From contig JARLHA010000009.1 of NCBI GenBank assembly GCA_031292485.1, positions 46,702-110,701 of the forward strand: a stretch of 64,000 nt of DNA. Direction: 5' to 3'. The translations under genes were made by a program, and so were the position numbers. The notes under the pieces are model-generated. The model did not search any database, had not been told where the DNA came from, and worked only from the letters and a program-made list of their open reading frames with translations. Positions 61,177 through 64,000 of this stretch are shown piece after piece (positions within the stretch are counted from its first letter, which is position 1; the number at the start of each line of letters is the position of its first letter). The stretch comes from Mucilaginibacter sp. Lineage in GTDB: Bacteria; Bacteroidota; Bacteroidia; Sphingobacteriales; Sphingobacteriaceae.

Positions 61177-61299
61177 TTATTTTGCTTCTTCAACTGCGGG
61201 TGCAGTTGGTTTTGCCTTTTTAAAATCGTGGGGCCTGGTTTTACCGTATGATCCCATTGCGATCTTGCCTTTTTTAGTTTTTTTATCTCCTTTTCCCAT
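61177..61299 (-). CDS. Small ribosomal subunit protein bTHX
   Basis: A 40-residue, highly basic protein: MGKGDKKTKKGKIAMGSYGK, then TRPHDFKKAK and PTAPAVEEAK. The motif KGKxxxGSYGxxRP is the signature of the bacterial ribosomal protein THX (Thx), a short 30S subunit component found in Bacteroidota and Thermus. It is too short for routine gene calls. It has its own terminator and lies between the GH20 and trxB genes. The ATG used gives the full conserved start. Confidence 0.9.
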   Translation of the reverse strand: MGKGDKKTKKGKIAMGSYGKTRPHDFKKAKPTAPAVEEAK

Positions 61300-61430
61300 G
61301 GTAGTATAATTTGATTAAGATGTATTTTATCAATGTTACGAAAAAAAGTCCGAAAGTCTGCAAAGTCCTTAAGACCGAAAATTATTTTTCCTAATCAACT
61401 CCATCTAACTTAATCAACTCAGTCAACCAA

Positions 61431-62387
61431 TTACGCTGTCACCACATGCTCTTTAGCCGCCAGGTAGCGTTCAGCATCGATAGCTGCCATGCAGCCTGTA
61501 CCGGCAGCTGTTACGGCCTGGCGGTAAATATGATCCTGGGCGTCGCCGCAGCAAAATACCCCTTCAACATTAGTTGTGGTTGAGCCGGGATTTGTTTTAA
61601 TATAACCGGTTTCGTCCATGTGGATCCATCCTCTAAAAATCTCGGTATTAGGCTGATGGCCTATCGCCACAAAAAAGCCGGTAATATCTAAAGTACGTTC
61701 CTGGTTTGTTTTGTTGTTGAAAACGGTTACGCCGGTTACGCTTTGACCGTCGCCCATAATCTCTTTGGTTTCGGTATTGTAAAAGAGCTCGATATTCGGC
61801 GTATTTAAGACACGGTGCACCATCGCTTTAGAGGCCCTGAATTCGTCACGGCGCACCAGCATGTAAACCTTGCGACAAAGTTTTGCCAGGTAAGTAGCTT
61901 CTTCCGCAGCGGTATCACCTGCGCCAACGATGGCGACATCCTGTCCCTTAAAAAAGAAACCGTCGCAAACGGCACAGGCGGAAACACCAAACCCGCTGTA
62001 TTTTTGTTCAGAATCCAACCCCAACCATTTGGCAGAAGCGCCGGTTGAAATTATCACGGTATCAGCCAATATTGTTTTACTGTCATCAACCACTACTTTA
62101 TGCGGCAGGCTCGAAAAATCTACAGAGCTCACATAGCCATAGCGGATATCAGTCCCCAGGCGTTCTGCTTGTTTGCGAAAATCTTCCATCATTTCCACGC
62201 CCATAACGCCATTTGGATAGCCGGGGTAGTTTTCCACTTCGGTAGTTTGGGTTAGCTGGCCGCCAGCAATTAAACCGGTATACATTACCGGGTGCAGGTC
62301 AGCGCGTGAAGCATAGATAGCCGCAGTATAACCTGCCGGGCCCGAGCCTATGATGAGGCATTTAACGTGTTCGTTTGGTTGAGACAT
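61431..62387 (-). CDS. trxB: Thioredoxin-disulfide reductase
   Basis: A 318-residue flavoprotein. It has the FAD motif LIIGSGPAGYTAAIYASRA, redox Cys138 and Cys141 in SACAVCDGFFFKG, the NADPH motif VAIVGAGDTAAEEATYLAKLC, and the C-terminal GVFCCGDAQDHIYRQAVTAAGTGCMAAIDAERYL. It passes electrons from NADPH to thioredoxin in the cytoplasm. Length and motifs are normal. No thioredoxin gene is adjacent. Confidence 0.96.
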   Translation of the reverse strand: MSQPNEHVKCLIIGSGPAGYTAAIYASRADLHPVMYTGLIAGGQLTQTTEVENYPGYPNGVMGVEMMEDFRKQAERLGTDIRYGYVSSVDFSSLPHKVVVDDSKTILADTVIISTGASAKWLGLDSEQKYSGFGVSACAVCDGFFFKGQDVAIVGAGDTAAEEATYLAKLCRKVYMLVRRDEFRASKAMVHRVLNTPNIELFYNTETKEIMGDGQSVTGVTVFNNKTNQERTLDITGFFVAIGHQPNTEIFRGWIHMDETGYIKTNPGSTTTNVEGVFCCGDAQDHIYRQAVTAAGTGCMAAIDAERYLAAKEHVVTA

Positions 62388-62408
62388 TTGTGTTTAGAAT
62401 GAATTGTG

Positions 62409-62416
62409 CAAAAATA
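62409..62416 (-). promoter_or_regulatory. Candidate -7 box for trxB
   Basis: On the minus strand TATTTTTG matches TAnnTTTG, with a TTG 23 bases upstream as a possible -33 element, and it lies 21 bases before the ATG. Confidence 0.5.
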
Positions 62417-62515
62417 GCAAAAAAGAGGGCTATCTTAGTCAATTATCGGTAAAGAGATTTAGGTTTAAGTCTGTAGTTTTTTCCTAATCTCTAATCTCTA
62501 TTCAACTAATCTCTC

Positions 62516-63691
62516 TCATTCCCCTTTATTCGCCTTCAAAACCCTCAAAAAGTTGCCGCCAAGGATCTTATCTATATCACTTTCAGTATACCCCAGCTTT
62601 AACAGTTCAGCACTGATCTTCGGGTAATCCCTTACATCATCCATCCCTAATGGGTACGATGGCGCGCCGTCAAAATCAGAGCCGATACCTACGTGGTCAA
62701 CGCCGATCAGTTTGGCAATGTAATCTATGTGCTTGATCAGCAGGCTCATCGGCGGGCGTAAAGCGTCCGATTCAGTTTTATGCATCGCAAAAAGCTGGTC
62801 TGTTGCTAAATCTTCATCATGATATATTTTAGTGAGGGAATCCAGCTGAATTTTATATTTTTTCAGGAACGCATCATTTTTTCCAAAAAACGTACTGTCT
62901 ACAAACCCGCTGAAGAAATTCACAAACACAACTCCCCCATTTTTTGCCAGCGCCTTTAACTGTGCATCTTTCAGGTTGCGCCTGAAAGGGTCTAAGGTGT
63001 AAGAACAACTGTGCGAGGCAATAACCGGTTTGTTGGTGGTGGCCAGCACATCATAAAACGTTTGTTCGCCCGGGTGCGAAAGGTCGATCATTACGCCCAG
63101 GTCGTTTAAATGATGGATGATCTGTTTGCCATAGGCGGTAAGGCCCACGTGTTTTAAACCCGCCCTGTTGGCGGTTTCATCCGCAGCGGAGCTGGCCCAC
63201 GAGGTGCTGTTGTTCCAGGTAAGCGTTAAATAGCACATGCCGCGTTTGGTCAGGCTGTCTATATAGTCCATCCGGTCCTCTATCATGTGGCCGCCCTCTA
63301 CACCTATCAATGCAGCCATTTTGTTTTCTTTAACCGCCTGTAACAGCTGTGCTGAATTTCGAACCAATGTCATTTTGTCGGGGTAACGGGCAATCAATGC
63401 GTAAAGGGAATCAATTTCGCGGTTGGCAAATTTAAAGGCGGTGCCTTTACCATATTGCGGCCCGCACCAGATGGAAAACACCTGGGCATCAAGGCCGCCC
63501 TCTTTGGCGCGTACCAAATCAAAATTACCGGTCGTTTGCAATTTGCCTGCATCCAGTTTAGTGATCAATTCGTTAGAGAGCACATCGTTATGGGTATCTA
63601 CCAAAACAGCCCGCTGGTGGATCTCCATCGGGGTTTGGGCATTTGCCTTTAGAATTAGTAGCAGTGGCAGGAGCAGCAGGAGTTTTTTCAT
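62516..63691 (-). CDS. Exported M19-family membrane-type dipeptidase
   Basis: A 391-residue zinc dipeptidase with signal peptide MKKLLLLLPLLLILKANAQ. Landmarks of the renal dipeptidase family are AVLVDTHNDVLSNEL (His-x-Asp metal ligands), GVEGGHMIEDRMD (Glu ligand), LTLTWNNSTSWASSA, DLSHPGEQTFYDVLATTNKPVIASHSC and DHVGIGSDFDG, with several His ligands. It splits a broad range of dipeptides, here outside the cytoplasm. It lies about 130 bases upstream of trxB, with short-word tandem repeats between. Confidence 0.93.
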   Translation of the reverse strand: MKKLLLLLPLLLILKANAQTPMEIHQRAVLVDTHNDVLSNELITKLDAGKLQTTGNFDLVRAKEGGLDAQVFSIWCGPQYGKGTAFKFANREIDSLYALIARYPDKMTLVRNSAQLLQAVKENKMAALIGVEGGHMIEDRMDYIDSLTKRGMCYLTLTWNNSTSWASSAADETANRAGLKHVGLTAYGKQIIHHLNDLGVMIDLSHPGEQTFYDVLATTNKPVIASHSCSYTLDPFRRNLKDAQLKALAKNGGVVFVNFFSGFVDSTFFGKNDAFLKKYKIQLDSLTKIYHDEDLATDQLFAMHKTESDALRPPMSLLIKHIDYIAKLIGVDHVGIGSDFDGAPSYPLGMDDVRDYPKISAELLKLGYTESDIDKILGGNFLRVLKANKGE

Positions 63692-63772
63692 GAGTTGAAG
63701 ATAGGAAAATAAAAATCACAGATTAAAATTGATTTTTATGATTTCGCTGATTTCATATCCGGGGTCGCGTAG

Positions 63773-63879
63773 AGACGCGATGCTTCGCGTCTAAGACCAT
63801 GATTTATGAGATGCAAAACACGACAATTCGTGCCATGTTGCGGTCCACCTATCAGCGGAAGACGCGAAGCATCGCGTCT
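63773..63879. repeat. 107-bp inverted-end repeat (AGACGCGA ends)
   Basis: AGACGCGATGCTTCGCGTCT (63773-63792) and its exact reverse complement (63860-63879) form 20-bp ends; each end is itself nearly palindromic. The 68-base middle holds no gene. The rest of 63692-64000 is non-coding, with one cacagatt/cgctgattt word repeat at about 63717-63753. Confidence 0.8.
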
Positions 63880-64000
63880 CCTATGATGAAAATATAGCCG
63901 TTTAGCGGGTAAACGTTCTTGAAAGAGATACAATAGGTTACATAAAGTTATATTTTAAAAATGATTTATCAAAGCGCAGCCATGTTTTATTAACTTTCAT

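Noticed and set aside
63736..63933. 65-codon open frame on the minus strand
   Set aside because: It spans the AGACGCGA inverted repeat and has no homology-like features.
63938..64000. A 20-codon minus-strand frame ending at TAA (63938-63940) and open to the window edge
   Set aside because: It could be the 3' end of a gene beyond the window, but too little is visible to call it.

Overview
The window looks like a chromosomal stretch from a soil- or plant-associated Bacteroidota bacterium, most likely family Sphingobacteriaceae (Mucilaginibacter- or Pedobacter-like). The reasons are family-level gene content: a TonB-dependent receptor with an N-terminal carboxypeptidase-like regulatory domain, DUF4199 and BatA-type proteins, a eukaryote-type glutamine synthetase II, the tiny ribosomal protein bTHX, many exported glycosidases and lipoproteins, -7 boxes of the form TAnnTTTG, and gene-to-gene spacers filled with palindromic and short-word repeats. 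No rRNA, tRNA, CRISPR array, phage or intact insertion sequence was seen. Genus is an inference; no database was searched.

Layout. 0-5.6 kb: two tandem exported TPR proteins, clearly paralogues. 5.8-12.8 kb: a minus-strand sugar-acid cluster (GH172 glycosidase, fuconolactonase-type amidohydrolase, SDR dehydrogenase, FucP-type symporter, DUF6786-like lipoprotein, FAH-family enzyme), which fits oxidative use of L-fucose or its stereochemical relative D-arabinose. 13.1-18.8 kb: TonB-dependent receptor, beta-helix lipoprotein and DNase I-fold lipoprotein, a likely surface acquisition unit. 19.1-30.5 kb: a molybdenum cofactor island (fdhF/ydeP-type oxidoreductase, small fdhD-linked protein, fdhD, moaD, moaE, moeB with rhodanese, a MobB-like/MobA fusion, moaC, moeA, moaA, mocA-like). 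30.5-31.2 kb: zeta-like kinase overlapping a 62-residue gene. 31.3-33.6 kb: aldose epimerase and GH5-like glycosidase.

33.7-39.3 kb: HAD phosphatase-like protein, APH-like kinase, a frameshifted GxxExxY gene, a gamma-glutamyl ligase of the glutamine synthetase family, a divergent gamma-glutamylcyclotransferase and GSII. 39.9-44.6 kb: malate dehydrogenase, an exported MORN/TonB-C protein and an M1 peptidase. 44.9-51.9 kb, plus strand: two glycosyltransferases, a membrane protein, a GH3-family adenylating enzyme, dxr and rseP. 52-57.8 kb: VOC protein, then a minus-strand run of BatA protein, a dihydroorotase-like protein that has lost its metal site, an acidic hypothetical and two DUF4199 proteins. 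58-63.7 kb: GH20 hexosaminidase with a lipoprotein, bTHX, trxB and an M19 dipeptidase.

The most useful second-look items are the possible D-arabinose reading of the fucose-like cluster, a REP-like element with an exact 18-bp duplication on both sides that splits a stop/start junction, a 251-bp MITE-like element with GGTTTACA iterons, the metal-less dihydroorotase homologue, the degenerate MobB domain fused to MobA, an SDR without its catalytic lysine, and a single-base frameshift in a GxxExxY gene.
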